A stretch of DNA of 64,000 nucleotides from Piper betle (lineage: Eukaryota > Streptophyta > Magnoliopsida > Piperales > Piperaceae): the NCBI GenBank assembly GCA_033002965.1, contig JAURVB010012908.1:1-64000 (forward strand). Reading direction: 5' to 3'. The notes below the pieces were generated by a model. That model made no database searches. It saw only the letters and a program-made list of their open reading frames with translations, and was not told where the DNA came from. Below, piece after piece: positions 46,247 through 60,399 of the stretch (its first letter is position 1; each line of letters starts with the position of its first letter). The translations under genes and the position numbers were made by a program.

Positions 46247-47980
46247 GTTTTGATCGTATGTTGCTTACTAATCAGTTATGTTATTTGGTTGAAATTTTGT
46301 CAAATTGAGAAAGTTGCTTAGACATAGGTGAATAATTACGGTATCGTGTGCGTCTTTTTCTGGATAATGCTGTACTGTGGTATATATGCAATAAAAACGG
46401 ATTGCTCATATTGGTCTACTTTATGTAGTATCATCCATCTTATTGTAGCATATGTATTTGAAATCCAATTTCTATTTACCAGTTTAGCAATATGGTATTG
46501 TATATGTTGGCTTGAAGTTGGGTGGATCAGGAATGTTCTCCTTGCGTTGAGTAAAGTTTTTTTGAGCTTTATCAAATCTGTCCTGAGAATTGTTGATGTA
46601 TTCGGCCAGGTAGATGATGTAGTCATGGTTGTTGAACGGTTAGAACTTACAGGAGAATAGAACTGGTTTATGGTGTTCATCTTTTTAAACAATTGTGAGT
46701 TTGAACCCTTTCTTGATGTGTTTTGTCTGTTTAATTAGACTTCAACTACATTTCTGATTTTTAGTCCCATAGTCTGGGAAGCATGAGGCAGAAACAATGG
46801 ATGGTTTTGCTAGATTGAATTGTTTATCTGTGACATTGATGTGAATTTTGGACTGTTTTAATAGTATTACATATAGATACTGTATATCATTTCCATAATG
46901 CCAAATCAGAAGCTGAATTTTTTAGTCTTCTTTGACCACCTTGAGGTTGTACATACTCGGAGGAAATGATTTTGTGGTGCTTTTTTGTTCAATGCCAGTT
47001 GGAGACTGTCTTGGATAAGGACGGTGTTACTTAAAGAGGAGCAGGGAACTTCTTGACAAAGACGAGATAATTCAAGAATGCAAGGCACTCAATGATCATC
47101 TCATAATCTTGTAATTGTCTATTTGCCATATCTATACTTGCTACCGCCTTGGTATCTTTTTGTTTCTTGTTCACATGAGTAAAGAATGTCCTTTTGTGTA
47201 TCATGGTCTTACCAGTATTTTTTTCTGGAACTATATTTTTCCCTTTGTGATTTTTGTGCCTCTGTGAAGTTTTTAGTTTTGAAGTTGATTTGGCGTGCAA
47301 TTTAATTGTTGGTAAAAGGTGTATTAATGAGTTTATGAGGTAAAGATCACCTAGATACCCTTAATCAGGTGATTAGTGTTTAATTCATTCCGGATATGTG
47401 AATACTTAACAGCTTTGGCAACACGTTGAGGAGTTTTATGTCATTGGAAAGAGTTTGGAGAAGATCATTTGTCCCTACAGAATTGTGAGGGGCTTTTCAA
47501 TCTTCAGCATGCATGAGTTCAAAGTGTCATAAAATGAAGATTGGAGGTTTTAGAAGCGCGCTTTAGATGTCAGCCAATTTGACAAAATTTGTTGATGAGC
47601 TCAAGTTTGCATTAGCTTAAGTTGTCAAGTGATAATGTGGACTTCAAATTAGGTTGAAAGCTTCTGGGTCCTTTATGGAATGATCCTTACTATACTTAAA
47701 TGAGGTCTATGTGGTTTAGCGACCTGCTTGATAATGTCCAATTTAGCATACATCTGCATGAGATTTTACCTTTTAAATTACGCAGAAAGAAAATTAAAAT
47801 ACAAAATTTTCCAAACAAAAAAATTTTGATCTCAGAATTTAGGGCATTCTTCCCAATACAGTATATAAAGAAAAAATAAAACAAAAGTTTTTTTTTGGTT
47901 TTTACTTTCGGGGACAATAATGCCTTAAAAAAATATTTCCCTAAACGCTAATGCTATGTTGTTTTCTTTATGGTTAGGTA

Positions 47981-50773
47981 ATGACGGACTTGCCTGAAAG
48001 GCAGCCTGTGGCTTCAAATTTTTCTGCAACTTCTAATTCTTCCGCAAGCTGCTCTTCTTCTGATGTCCAGAGAAGTGTCCACACTAAAGCTTTAAGGACT
48101 TCATCCCTGTGGTGCAAGTTGTTGGCATCTGCTTTTTCTCTCTTTGAAGAATATTCTGAGGCATCATCGTCTCATGAGAAGAAGGATATTAATGCTAAAA
48201 CACATGGGTGGTCGGATGCTGTGAAGAAAGCTTTTTCTAGTGGCTCAATGAGGCGACTTCAGGAACGTTTTATGGGCTCTAGCAAGACAGCAATCTCAAG
48301 CTGTAGTGGAGAAGTATGGCTTTTGGGTGTTAGCTATAAAATTTCCTCAGAAGATTTAGTCCAAGATATAGGTCTTGAGAATGCCTTGACTGCTTTTTTA
48401 CAAGATTTTTCCTCACGAATTTGGATTACATACCGTAAAGGTTATCTTTCATTAATTTCACATTTAAAGTTGATGTGGAACATAGAAAATATGGTAAAAT
48501 CTTATTGAATCAATAAAAGTGCCTTGTCTTCCAGGATTTGATGCCATTGGTGATTCTAAATACACTAGTGATGTCAACTGGGGTTGTATGCTTAGAAGTA
48601 GCCAGATGCTTGTAGCGCAGGTAATGAAGAATGCTTTCATTATGACTATTGAAACTTGTCCGTATTGAAGTTTTTTTTCTTTGAAGTCTGACGCTTTCAA
48701 TTGTAAATTCTAGGCTTTGCTTTTTCACCATGTGGGAAGATCTTGGAGAAAACCAGAGGAAAAGGTGAGAGTGTCCTATGTTGTGAGTGGCAACTGGCCA
48801 GTCTTTTTCTCATTATTATAGTATAAAGCTGGGAGATTATAGCATTGGGTATGTTTTCTCAAATTATTTCTTGTTCATGCAGCCTTATGATAGAAATTAC
48901 ATTGATACATTGCATCTTTTTGGCGACTCTGAGGAATGTGCCTTCTCCATACACAATCTCCTTCAAGCAGGAAAGGCTTATGGCCTTGCAGCTGGCTCTT
49001 GGGTTGGTCCGTATGCCATGTGTAGATCATGGGAAACAATTGCTCGTGCAAACAATGAAGAGGCTTACATTGATGGGAAACAGACACCCTTGTCGATGGT
49101 TGTGTATGTTGTATCTGGTGATGAAGATGGAGAACGAGGAGGTGCCCCTGTTCTTTGCCTTGAAGATGCTGCCAAGCTGTGTTCTGGTTTCTGCAATGAT
49201 CCGCCTTCTTGGGCACCCATGCTTCTATTAGTTCCATTGGTTCTTGGACTTGACAAAATTAACACCAGGTAAAAAATGTCTGCAAGTGAGCTTCTTTCAT
49301 CTACTTCACTCCTTGAACATTGAAGTCTGTTTTCTTTGTCTGGCAATCACCTTGTCTTTTCGGACTATAATCAAGTAAACATGACAAGTAAGCCAAAGTA
49401 TGTCACCTATTTAAGCTTCTGTTTTGATGGAACAAATACTGAAGTTATCTTACGACCCAATATGACCAATATCTCAAATATCATTTTCTTCTTATTTCGG
49501 ATGCCAATCTTAGTTATACAGCAGTCGATAGTGATTTTAATCATTTCAGTTTTCTTAAGCTTTGGTCATAAGAAGTTCTTGTGCTTCTGTTGTTACTTGT
49601 GTATATCTTTCAGGTACATTCCACTACTTTGGGAAACTTTTACCTTCCCTCAGAGCCTTGGTATCTTGGGTGGGAGACCAGGGGCCTCAACTTATATTGT
49701 TGGTGTTCAAGATGAGAAAGCACTTTATCTAGACCCTCATGAAGTTCAGCAGGTATCGTGGTTCTATGAACCTTTTGTCCTTTTCTCTTGTGAAGCATAT
49801 TTGCTTGTCAATAGAGCCAGTGAAAGCGAACAGGTGTATGCATAATTATATGTTCAACTTAATACATCATTTTGGAGTTGTGTCAAAGAATTTAAGCTCT
49901 AAATTTACTTGGTCTTGATGAAAATTTTGTGAGTATTAAGCTTTTGTTATTTTAAGCAGTTGAAAGTTAAAAAAATTAATAATAACAAAAGTCTAACCAC
50001 TTTTATGATTCTTTGTTGAAGTCTGAGGAAAGTAGTAATTATAGATTCATATGTCAACTTTACCATTCCTTATTAGGCAGACTAATCCGTATTACCATTC
50101 TTGTATAAATCTGTTTTTTCCTGGTCACGGTCTTATTATTGCACAGGCTTCATTGAGATGATTGGAAGTAAAGATGAAAAATGCATAGCTTGGATATAAA
50201 GATTTCTGTTTGGATACTTAAATCTTTGTGCTATCTCCTTTGAAGTTGTTTTTTATAAAGGTTACATGTTTTTGTGCTTAGGCTGTCAATATTTCAAAAG
50301 AAAATATGGAAGCGGATACTTCATCTTATCACTGCAAGTAAGTCAACTGTTTTATAAACTTTTCTGGCATTAGATTTATTTAATTGCTGAGAATTGGTGT
50401 GACATGCTTTCAGTGTTGTGAGACATATGCTGCTTGAAACACTTGATCCATCTTTAGCCATTGGATTTTACTGCAGAGACAAAGGTGTTGAACAGCTTGG
50501 AACATATCATGTGTTTAAATGCTGGGTTCATAATTTAGATTTTCCTTATTTATTTGTTAATAATGTGTAGATGACTTTGATGATTTTTGCTGCCGGGCTT
50601 CAAAGCTTGCTGAAAAATCAAATGGAGCCCCGCTTTTCACGGTAGTCCAGACTCACAATCTGGCAAGGCCAGTTGCCGCACACAGTGATCCGAGCGGTTT
50701 GGATGGTTTTATTGTTGAAGACAAGAGTGATTCTGCTACGAATCCCGTGGACGATGATTGGCAACTTCTTTGA
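47981..50773 (+). CDS. ATG4: Cysteine protease ATG4
   Basis: ATG4 cleaves the C-terminus of ATG8 before lipidation and later removes ATG8 from membranes during autophagy in the cytosol. Coding exons: 47981-48440, 48535-48620, 48714-48764, 48883-49268, 49614-49752, 50282-50337, 50414-50484 and 50571-50773. All junctions are GT-AG with consistent phase, giving 483 residues as in plant ATG4. The N-terminus MTDLPERQPVASNFSATSNS is Ser-rich. The catalytic Cys is in DVNWGCMLRSSQM; the Asp/His pair is in YLDPHEVQQ after LGGRPGASTYIVG. GKAYGLAAGSWVGPYAMCRS is the family signature, and the acidic tail ends DDDWQLL, an LIR-like ending that may bind ATG8. ATG at 47981 follows a splice acceptor by three bases, which supports an upstream non-coding exon. 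No frame damage, unlike several neighbours. Confidence 0.93.
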
Positions 50774-52223
50774 TGTGAAAACACACAAACACATTGCTTG
50801 AACAGGAAACACTCATCTTAATTTATGTTGGCAACTGCCTTGTTTTATTTGTTCGATAGTTATTATTTATTTAGCTGATTGATTTATTTATTGAAGATAT
50901 CATTGGATGTAAATAACATGCAAATGTGTTGATTTGATGGGCAATACGAAATTATGTTTCATACTGCTGTTCAATTAAACATTGATAGAGGAATAATGAG
51001 AACGGTCTCATGGAATTTTTCAACACAATATAATGCGTTCAAAACTGTATTTGACAAATCTATAGTGTTTTCCTGTAGCTAGTTATATATTAATATTTAT
51101 ATATATATAATAGTTGTTAGTGGTGGGGAAAGCTCCGGTCTTTCACAAATCCTTCTGGTTGACACTTGCAGCTATTTTGCCTAAGTTCGCAGTTGTTCAT
51201 GAGTATGTTAATCGTCAAATCCAAAAGAAGTAAAAGAAATGAGAGATTAGTACATAAGAGCCGTCGCTGACAGTCTTGGTGCTGTGATCACTTAATCCGG
51301 CAGGAAGAGATGGAACTGTAGCCCCATTTTCGTTTCGTGAAGCCGCACGTATGCATAACCGGCCTCCGAACACATGAAAACTTTGAAACGGGGCCAAGCT
51401 AAGAGATGATGTTCATGAGAGAGAGATAAGGGAGGGGGAGAAGGAAGCATGGGATAAAGGTGAAAGGGGGTGCCTCGAGAATCAGGCTGAGCTTGGCAGC
51501 AAAACATGTGAATTTCGGACTCGTGAAAATGAAAATGCTACGAGGTGGTTTCTTCAATGCCTCACTCAATTCATACATGATACCACCATTCCTTCTCTCC
51601 TAGCACTTACCATTGCCATGTCAAAACCTCAACCAGGTTGTCTCAAATCATCCCAATCAAACTTTGCACTGTGCCATTCCTCCTCCCCACCTCAAAAAGC
51701 GAAGACCTTGCATATACGATAAACCTTCATCCTAGCTAAAGCTTTTCGCTATTGACTAGACATTTATCTGGATGTCCCGAAAGCAGCAGCGAAACATAAA
51801 ACTAGCATGTGGGTTGTTCTAACATAGCTATGTTTTGCTACTCGTCGGCTCCTACAATCAAAGAGAAGCCTACGTACATGAAACTTTCCAAGGACAAACG
51901 AGGATTGAACATCTTCTACCCATTTATGAGAACGGCCCTTGCTTAACGACACAAGTACCACTAACACAAGCATCACTAGCAAAGGTAGAAAAATCTTGAA
52001 ACGGGCTTGGAAATATCGACAGTATCCAACGGTCACATGCGCTTCAAATAGAAAACCACAACCGTGACAACATTTAACCACTGAACTGCATGCTCTTGAA
52101 CTTGCTCGCTCCACTACATATTATACGTCCACTATCTTCTAGTCCATTGCCTTCGCTACACCCAACATCCACCCCCTCCCATTGCTTCTACTTCACCCTC
52201 CTTCAACCTCTCCCACAGCTCCC
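50774..52223. other. Intergenic between ATG4 and the DREB2F-like gene
   Basis: ATG4 3' UTR, then AT-rich DNA, then the promoter of the AP2 gene. Minus-strand open frames (for example 51764-52114) have no recognisable product. Nothing else is seen. Confidence 0.45.
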
Positions 52224-53105
52224 ATGGAGAACGGTAGAAAACTACCATTGAAGCCTTGGAAGAAAGGCCCGACAAGAGGAAAAGGCGGCCCTCAGAATGC
52301 CTCGTGCGAGTATAGAGGAGTCCGTCAGAGGACTTGGGGCAAATGGGTGGCAGAGATAAGGGAACCTAAGAAGAGAACAAGGCTCTGGTTGGGTTCCTTC
52401 AACACTGCTGAAGAAGCGGCAATGGCTTACGACGAAGCAGCCCGGCGATTGTATGGCCCCGATGCTTACCTCAATTTACCCCACCTGCAATGCAGCTATA
52501 GTTCTCAGAACAAGCCTCCGAAGTTCAAATGGTTCCCCTCAAAGAATTTCATGTCTATGTTCCCTTCTTGTGGTCTGCTAAATTTGAATGGACAACACAA
52601 TGTCCATGTTATTCATCAGAAACTTCAGGAGCTCAAGAACAATGGCAGTTTCAGCGGGCCTTGTACTTCAGCTTCAGCTATACCTTCCTCTTCTAATCAT
52701 GAATCAATACCCAAGTTCTCCGGAGAGGATGATAAAGGCAGCAACAATGGAAACCCAATGCCAGTTGTTGAAAGAGAAGGTGATTTACCAGTAAGCTGTG
52801 GGGAGCCTCAAATTTCCACAAGTTGTGAGAGGCCGCAGATTGATCTTAACGAATTCCTTGAGCAGTTGGGCATACTTAAAGAAGAAACTAACCACGGCAG
52901 TAGCGCACAAAAATCTTCATTGCCAGAACCTCCAAAGGATAATCAAGAGCCAATATCAGATACCATGGGCTTCGAGGAGGCTACATTCAACTGGGATACA
53001 TTCCTGGACATGCAAGGGCTAATAAACCATGATGAGAGTTCTATATTTGAATTAGACGACATACATGAGGAAATGAGCTTTCCTTCTTCCATATGGGATC
53101 TTTGA
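52224..53105 (+). CDS. DREB2F: AP2/ERF transcription factor, DREB2F-like
   Basis: A single exon of 293 residues. The start [20 protein letters not shown] is preferred over an in-frame ATG 42 bases upstream because family members begin just before the basic [16 protein letters not shown] signal. One AP2 domain follows: [59 protein letters not shown]. Val and Glu in the VAEIRE region are the residues DREB proteins use for DRE/CRT (A/GCCGAC) recognition. The C-terminal half is Ser- and acid-rich, ending [11 protein letters not shown]...[18 protein letters not shown], a likely activation region. Subgroup A-2 members respond to drought, heat and salt; DREB2F itself is little studied. It is convergent with the helicase gene. 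Intact frame. Confidence 0.9.
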   Translation: MENGRKLPLKPWKKGPTRGKGGPQNASCEYRGVRQRTWGKWVAEIREPKKRTRLWLGSFNTAEEAAMAYDEAARRLYGPDAYLNLPHLQCSYSSQNKPPKFKWFPSKNFMSMFPSCGLLNLNGQHNVHVIHQKLQELKNNGSFSGPCTSASAIPSSSNHESIPKFSGEDDKGSNNGNPMPVVEREGDLPVSCGEPQISTSCERPQIDLNEFLEQLGILKEETNHGSSAQKSSLPEPPKDNQEPISDTMGFEEATFNWDTFLDMQGLINHDESSIFELDDIHEEMSFPSSIWDL

Positions 53106-53681
53106 AAATTAATACTGTTAGATCTCAGACTTGATGCCCATTCTTGGATGATTTTGACATAACAACTTCATGTATTGTGTTACGCTTCATCATGTGTATG
53201 ATGCCACAGGTAATCAAGTAGATTAGATTACATCAAGGTGAACTACAAGGTTCTTATACTTCATGTAAGCAGCTACTAGTTCATATCAGAATACACAGTT
53301 TGGAAAATGGTATAAGAGAGCTCCTCCATTATCAGGGATTTAGTCCATTAATAAGACACTGATTTGTTGATACATTCTTTCATTGAACTTATAGAATTAT
53401 GCAACCCTTTTGACAATAAAAACATAACTCACAAGTTTCATGATTTTTGCAGTTTTGCACCAGTATCAAGGTCAATATGTGGCAACTCCATCTCTGATGT
53501 TGATTCATCAGCTTTTAAAAAAGAGATATCTACTTCGGTTAATATTGTAGGTGAAATCCAATAGCACACATCAGAAAGGATTAATAGATGTTGAGGGAGA
53601 CACAAACCATATTTTTGTTATAGGCAGAAAGAAGTTGATTTCTTTTTCCGTTGGTGAAATAAAACAAATAAGACTTGCAGT
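53106..53681. other. Convergent 3' region
   Basis: Shared 3' flank of the DREB2F-like gene (+) and helicase (-). No feature beyond probable UTRs. Confidence 0.4.
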
Positions 53682-56600
53682 TCATTCATTTTCATACTCT
53701 GACGCACTTAGATATTCTCCATGCTCTTCAAAGTACTCCACCATTCGCTTCAAAAAACCATCATGAGTCACAGTTTCTGTGTCACAAATGACACAACACT
53801 GTCTCCTAGCACGTGTTACCGCAACATTCATTCTTCTTCAATCACTTAGAAAACCAATCTGAAAGAGAAGTAGCAACAAAAATGAAACACCATACTCGCC
53901 CATGCAATTTATTTTTTGGTGAAATCAACCATCACCTCTTATACGGAAGATTAAATATGAAAAGAAAATCATTATCATCAATACCTCTTTTTTTGAATTA
54001 GACCTAACCATTGAAATAATTATAGCTTCTTTTTCCCGGCCTTGGAAACCATCAACAGTAGAAATCTCCATATCCTTTAGCTTGTCATTCTTGCTTTTAA
54101 GCATTTTCAGTAGAACAACCTACAAAAACATATATAAGTGAATACCATAACTTCTTTTGCTCCTAACCGGCCTAATAATTTTTAGGTTTCTACCGACTAT
54201 AGGTTGCTCTGGGATATGGCAATGCAACAGCTAAAAAATTGTGATCCAAAATCAAGGGCCAATATTACCTAGCGGGATCCTTTTATCCAGTCAATTTACA
54301 ATTTAATGGTGCAGGATTCTCTAGGCTTAAGCACCCAATGCATCCACCAGGACGCAATTTTTTCTTAAGACCCATCCTAGGTTGATCCAATTTTTCTTAT
54401 CATCACTGTCTTTCTAGCTGAAAACTCACTGATGTCAATCCAAAGTCATAACACTTTTTAATAATCAGTTAAAGACAACAAAAAAATATCAGTGATTCAG
54501 TGCACCCGATATCTAACATCCCATAATGACCAAATAATCAAGAAAACTTTAACAAAAAAGGCATATCCAACCCACTTTTTACTGAATAAAATGCAACAAT
54601 GCTCAACAGTTAGGATAGACCTTAGGAAATTTAAATTCAACCATTTGATAACTTAATTTGTTTATGGGAATCATTTCAACTAAGGCAGCAGGAAGGGCAA
54701 TATTTGCATAACATCTACCCAAAACCAGGAATATGACTCAGCAGTTGAAACTGTGATAAGGAAATGCTACATATAAGATGCACCTCTGCCCTTATAAAAC
54801 CAGAACGCTGAAGAGATATTCAAACCTGTGCTGCATAGGGGGTTATAACGCCAATGTCAGAAGAGCTCACTCCACTTTCAACGAGTCTGTTAGCATGAGA
54901 AAGTGCAACTGCAGCTTCACCCTCATTCATTGCACTGCCTTCCTCGTCCTTTTTTCTTCCATGTCACACCTATGACAAATCAAAGACTACATATTACTAT
55001 TATGCAAAAGATGGATACAGCAGAAGAAAATTGAAGCAAGAAATCCTAGGCGTAGATCTTAAAAATAAGAAAGCTATACCCTGCAGTATCAACGAGTAGA
55101 AGTGTTGGTTCAGTTGAAGGTGATCGCTTCACATTGTCAAGATAATAAAGCTTATGGCCAGCAACACTAGCATATGCCATAATCTGTGCAACAGGTTGTC
55201 AACAAGTAAATCCACTTCAATCATAAAGTTTCATGACCCAAGGAATTCAAATTGGTAACAGATGAAAAATTAAAGTTCTTCACATAACCCAGACTTAATG
55301 ATGGAGGTCACTGCCTGATTGTGGTCACTCTACTTACAATTTGTAGTTAAGAAAACAATGCAAATTGTCAATGGTAATGGTAAAATACATCTGTGGCATT
55401 ATAAAACTTTGATATCCTTTATTTTAAAACTAAAATGACAAACCAGCTATGGTTAATCTTCAAAATTGTGATACAAAAATATAGGAACATTCCAGTTGAG
55501 CATGAATCATACCTTACTATCATATAACTCGTGGGAGGACCATGCCATTATTAGTTCATGCATCCGATATTGGACAGTGAGCATGGCTGTAATCTTCTCC
55601 CCATGTAACTCAGTAAGGCGCTGAAACAGTGTTTTGCCTAAACCCTTCTTTTCAGCCTCCACACTCTGTATGGTCGGGGGAAGTTGAAGGTGGTCTCCAG
55701 AGAGAATACATCTTGATCCCTATTTAGTGTGGGAACAAATGAAAAATGAGAACACACTACATTGAACTTCACTAGATTTGCTTCAAAGATAACCCAAACA
55801 ACAAATAGCATTGAGCACTGCTTCAAACATAAACAACATCTGCATTCTGCTAGAAGTAACAGTAGTACCTTCAGCAAAGCAATCCAACATGCTACTTCAA
55901 GTGCTTGAGCAGCTTCATCAATTATAACCAAGTCAAACGTAACATTCTCCAACTTACGGGAAGATGCACCAGTCAATGTCGTCAACACTACATCAGAATT
56001 CTTGATCACATCTGCCACAGCAAGCTGCTGCCGCTTCCTCTCCTCTTTTGCAAGGGTTCTTAGTTCTCTCCTAATATCCCTTTTAGTGTTCTTATCTTTA
56101 GTTTTTAGTAGTTTTCCATTCAAAACCTATTGGTTAAAACTTCTACAGCATCAGACAAGGTCAAAGTTCTCACTACCAAATACCAATCATCTTTCACATA
56201 ATTCGAAGATAGTAGGCTAAATCACCTTCATTTCCTTGTGGATGTCATTTGCTAGAGAGCTATTGTCTGCCCGTAACACCTATAAAAAAAGCAGAGGCGA
56301 TGAGAGCTGACTCACAACAAATAAAAAATTGAGTTAATATACAGGAAAATTAAACTAAAGAAAACTTACTTGCGCATCAAGTGCACTGTCCAATACTTGA
56401 GGAAGTAGTCGTGCAGGGTGCCCCAATCTCAAGAGTTTCACCCTAACAATAAGGGAGATAAATAAACAATCAACCATAAAAACAGTTCATCATGATGCAT
56501 AGACCATCATCCACCTTATCAAATCCACGACCTCCTTGCTTGTTCCTACTTTTGAATTCACATTTCTTACATAGAAAATTTTAATCAAGTGCTACATTAA

Positions 56601-58272
56601 TTTCAATTAAACACACGGCATTTAGATGTGGAAGTACCTGTAAGGGAACAATCTTTCCACAATGTTATCAACAGCAATGTTTGAAGCTGCACATGCAAGA
56701 ACCTTTGATCCCGTTTCACTTCTTGTAGAATAATTTCAAGAACAGTCGTTGTCTTCCCTGTTCCGGGAGGTCCGTGCAGCAAAAACACATCCCGTGAAAT
56801 CAGGGCCTTTGAAATGGCATCTTTCTGCAGTTAAAAAACATCAATATCATGTACAAGGTGTGGTTAAGATGACGTACACATTTGAGTCGAAAATCTAATA
56901 AAATACCTGCGAATGATCAAGGTTCTTGTTAAATGGAGAAAATGAAACTGATTTGCTCCGTGCATTTGGTTGTCTCTCTCCAAATAAGACAGGAACCAAA
57001 TCAGTGGCTGGTCCTTTATGAACACCCTTGCTCAGTTCTATCAATGCATCTTTCATTCTTCTGTATGTTACCTAAAGTTGACTTACCAAAAACAAATCAG
57101 TAAATAACATGACATAAATAAACTATTTTCACACAAACTGACAATACTAACACCACAATAAGTAGCCTTTTTTCGACTTAAATAAGAACATTATTTATTG
57201 CATATGTATACCTCGTTAGCAACCTTTTCAAGACGCAAAGGAGCATTTAAGCCATCTTCAGGAATATCATCAAATGCAACGGTTATGGAAGAATCCTGTT
57301 CTAGGAGATCCAAATCAAATACACAACAGGAATATAACTTTTGATAACCCATATTGGGTGAAAGGACATCCTGAGCTAAAATATAAATCACAAAAGAACA
57401 GTTCACCTTTTGCCGATAAACTACACCTTGCCCAAGAGATGCAGAGCTTGAGTCAGCTCTATTTGGTTTAAGTACGACAACATCATGCAAGCCAAACTGA
57501 AAACAAGTCAATAGAAGATCAGCCATTTGATTTTAAAAATGGAAGATAGCACGCATTTTAGTAAATGAAGATTCTAGATAACACAAAGTAAATGAGTACT
57601 TAAGACATTCTGAAAAATACAGGCAAAATTTCATACCTTGTGTGCAGGAAGAACATCTCCTTTAGTAGACTGAAACTCAAGAAGAGCTTTGCCCATCAGC
57701 CCTGTCTAAGACCAAAACAACAACAAAACAAAAAAAAATCCAGAGTAGAACAAATATGGCTAGAAGCTGAGTAACTCCCATAAGAAAGAAATTTATTAGA
57801 AAGGGAAGTTCTCAATACCTGAACATCGTTGCATTTCAAGTTTAAGATAACAGAGCCCTTCTTCTGAGCCAAGTTTTAGTCTTTGGATGCGGCTGAGTGA
57901 ACAGAAGCTTCAATTTCGGCTTCCTATTGAAAAACACAAGCAGATATACATCAACATGTCAATACAATCAGATAAAACAAAACTCACACCTCCCTTAAAA
58001 CAGTTCCAATACTGAAAAACCATCATTCATATATTAAGCTTCCATTGCGTTGGCAACTCCGTCTCTGAAAGACCCGACTCCCTTCCTTACCACATAGAAA
58101 AAGACCATAGCTTTCAAACCGCATCATTTGATGTATCAACCATCATCAAAAGTGGAGACGAAAATTGAGGGAAAGAGAAGACCTTTTCCAAGTCCAAGAG
58201 GGGTGCGGTGAGGGAGATGAACTGCTCAAGCGTTTTTTGCGTCGACTTCTTGCCGGAGTTCGGACGCTCCAT
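53682..58272 (-). CDS. SMUBP-2/IGHMBP2-like superfamily 1 helicase, with two frameshifts and two stop codons
   Basis: Fifteen minus-strand exons: 58272-58183, 57923-57819, 57705-57637, 57496-57407, 57295-57212, 57071-56907, 56824-56638, 56442-56370, 56279-56226, 56126-55869, 55719-55513, 55183-55080, 54969-54826, 54119-53985 and 53858-53682. The product is about 647 residues and collinear with plant UPF1-family helicases of the IGHMBP2 branch, which unwind RNA/DNA 5'-3'. Motifs: Walker [13 protein letters not shown], Ia [14 protein letters not shown]-box [62 protein letters not shown]. Breaks: TAA at 57876-57878 in exon 2; one base lost at the plus-strand C-run 56710-56712 just after Walker A; one base lost at the T-run 54950-54955; TGA at 53838-53840 just before motif VI. 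The single-base losses fit homopolymer errors; the two stops are substitutions and raise the chance of a real pseudogene. Confidence 0.82.
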
Positions 58273-60399
58273 TGTCGACCGGCGAAGAAGGATGCTCGCT
58301 GCTTCCCTTCTTTGTTGGGACTTGGTTGGAGAACCGATTGAATTCGAAAATTCTCTCTTTTCCCTTCAAAAGCTCGCCTACATACGCGGGTGTTCGTGGG
58401 ATTGTCACGAAGTCAACCCAAGTCAAAAGGAGTGGATTCGAGGCAAACAAAGGGCCCCCCGCCATGCTTTGACTCTGATCTCATATAAAATTTCGATTCG
58501 AACTAAAAGAAATTAAGCTTTCAAAAAGTTCAAGTGTGATCGAATTGTTTAGTATTAAGATGTCATGTCTGAGGCAAAATTTGTAATTTCATATTTTGTT
58601 ACTGTAGCAACGACTTTCTATTTTGTCTACTTTCCAAATTTATGTTCAGTCGTAGTCATTAAGCATTCCTTTGATCTCACTGTATAAAACATGGATTTTG
58701 CCAAAAGATGAATCAAAGGAAAATTGTTTACATTTAGACCCCCTCAATTTGACACCATAATTACCAAGTCAAATTTGGCGGCACCTACAAAAGCTTAAGC
58801 TTCCTACATTTCAATTCAACTCAAATTTCGAACTAAATTTGTAAAAGTCGAGCATCGAGCTCTATTTGAGCAACAAGGAAAGCCCTATCAATACAATGTG
58901 ATCCATTCTGATTAGCTCCGGTTCGATCTTCTCCTTCTCAATCCTGGTTCCTCATATATAGCAGGCTCCTTTTTAGTTAGTCCCCTCCCTCCATCTTATA
59001 TCCTCTTATACGTTAAATTGAAATGTTTAGAATGAGCACTGATGAAATGATTGATGGAAACCTGTTTATGGTAGCAGCGCATACACTTCTCTGCAGGCAA
59101 ACTCGCACAACATGATACAAATTTCCGCCGCGCGACTTTTGAGACATGTTTACCTCTCATGCAATTTGATCTTTTATCGTACCCAAATCGCAACGCCACC
59201 AAAAGGAAACGCAATCACTGATATCCAGTAGGGACGAAGAACAGCTCAAGTTGAAGAACAATTAGTCTGTTTAATTATGGTCCAAGAATTATATACATGC
59301 TGGCAGGTAATGCACGGCCCTTCACGGACTCTACAAAGCATAAGAGGCAAACAACATATACAAAACTGACACGGTATCATTTTTAACCCTAGAGATGCCA
59401 ACCGTGACAAGGATACATTTGCAGAATAATACAACAGTCATCACGTCAATGCGTATATATGAAGTGAAGCTGTTAGGGTTCTAATTACATATAAGATGCT
59501 CAACAAATTTGAAGACAAGGATAGCTCCAAACTAGTCCACAGTTCCAGGTTCTCGGTATAAGCATTAAAACTAGTGCATACAAGGGAGTATTGCTGGTGT
59601 CTTTCTCCTTTCTCCTCAACAGTGCCTACTGCCAGCTTACACCTCACAATGTAGTATGACTACGTTTGAATACTACGAAACAAGACTAACTAATCTTTCC
59701 CTTTCAAAATGCTAAAATACTTGAACTCCAGTGCTCAACAGAATTCCTGTCTTACTGCAAATATGGCTCCTTTCTAGTAATAAATTGAAGTTGAGCATCT
59801 GAAATTTGCTGTTTAAACTCTACATCCTCGGTCATGCTCCAACTAAAGCTAAATTTGGGTCGGACATGTGGTTCACTCTAGAACTTAAAACTCAATCAAC
59901 AGGGTAAAAACCAATAAATCAACACTCACCTGAAACAAAAATAACTTTGGGCTCACCTATCAAACGACCCGTATAAACAAGAAGATAAGACGAGGTACAC
60001 CCACAAAGAAAGATTAGAACTGTTCCTCTCAACCAAGATCTATTGATTCTACTAAAATTCACTTTAACGCCTATGAAACATCAATCAGCACCGATCTAAT
60101 ACCAAATATCTTTGGCGAAAAGTCCCATCAGCCATTCATCAAACTAACTGCTTCTTACACTTTGTTATTTTATATTACAGCAAAGGGATAAGGAACAGTT
60201 AGAAAGAAGACATAATTAATCAGAAGTCCTCCAAAAAGAATGAAGAGAAGTCGTTCCACGTCAACCCTAAAAGTAGTCCATTAAATTAATTCACGAGAAC
60301 AACAGCGATTTTTAAGCACAATAATGACAAAGCCCCCTCCCCTTCTTATCATGGCTTCTTCTCGATTGATCCATGGCATAAGTATGTGGGGGGGGTGAA
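58273..60399. other. Intergenic
   Basis: Upstream flank of the helicase gene, then DNA of ordinary composition. No coding region, RNA gene or clear transposon is visible. Confidence 0.4.

Noticed and set aside
51764..52114. 116-codon Cys/Val-rich minus frame upstream of the DREB2F-like gene
   Set aside because: No family resemblance; lies in the promoter of the plus-strand gene.
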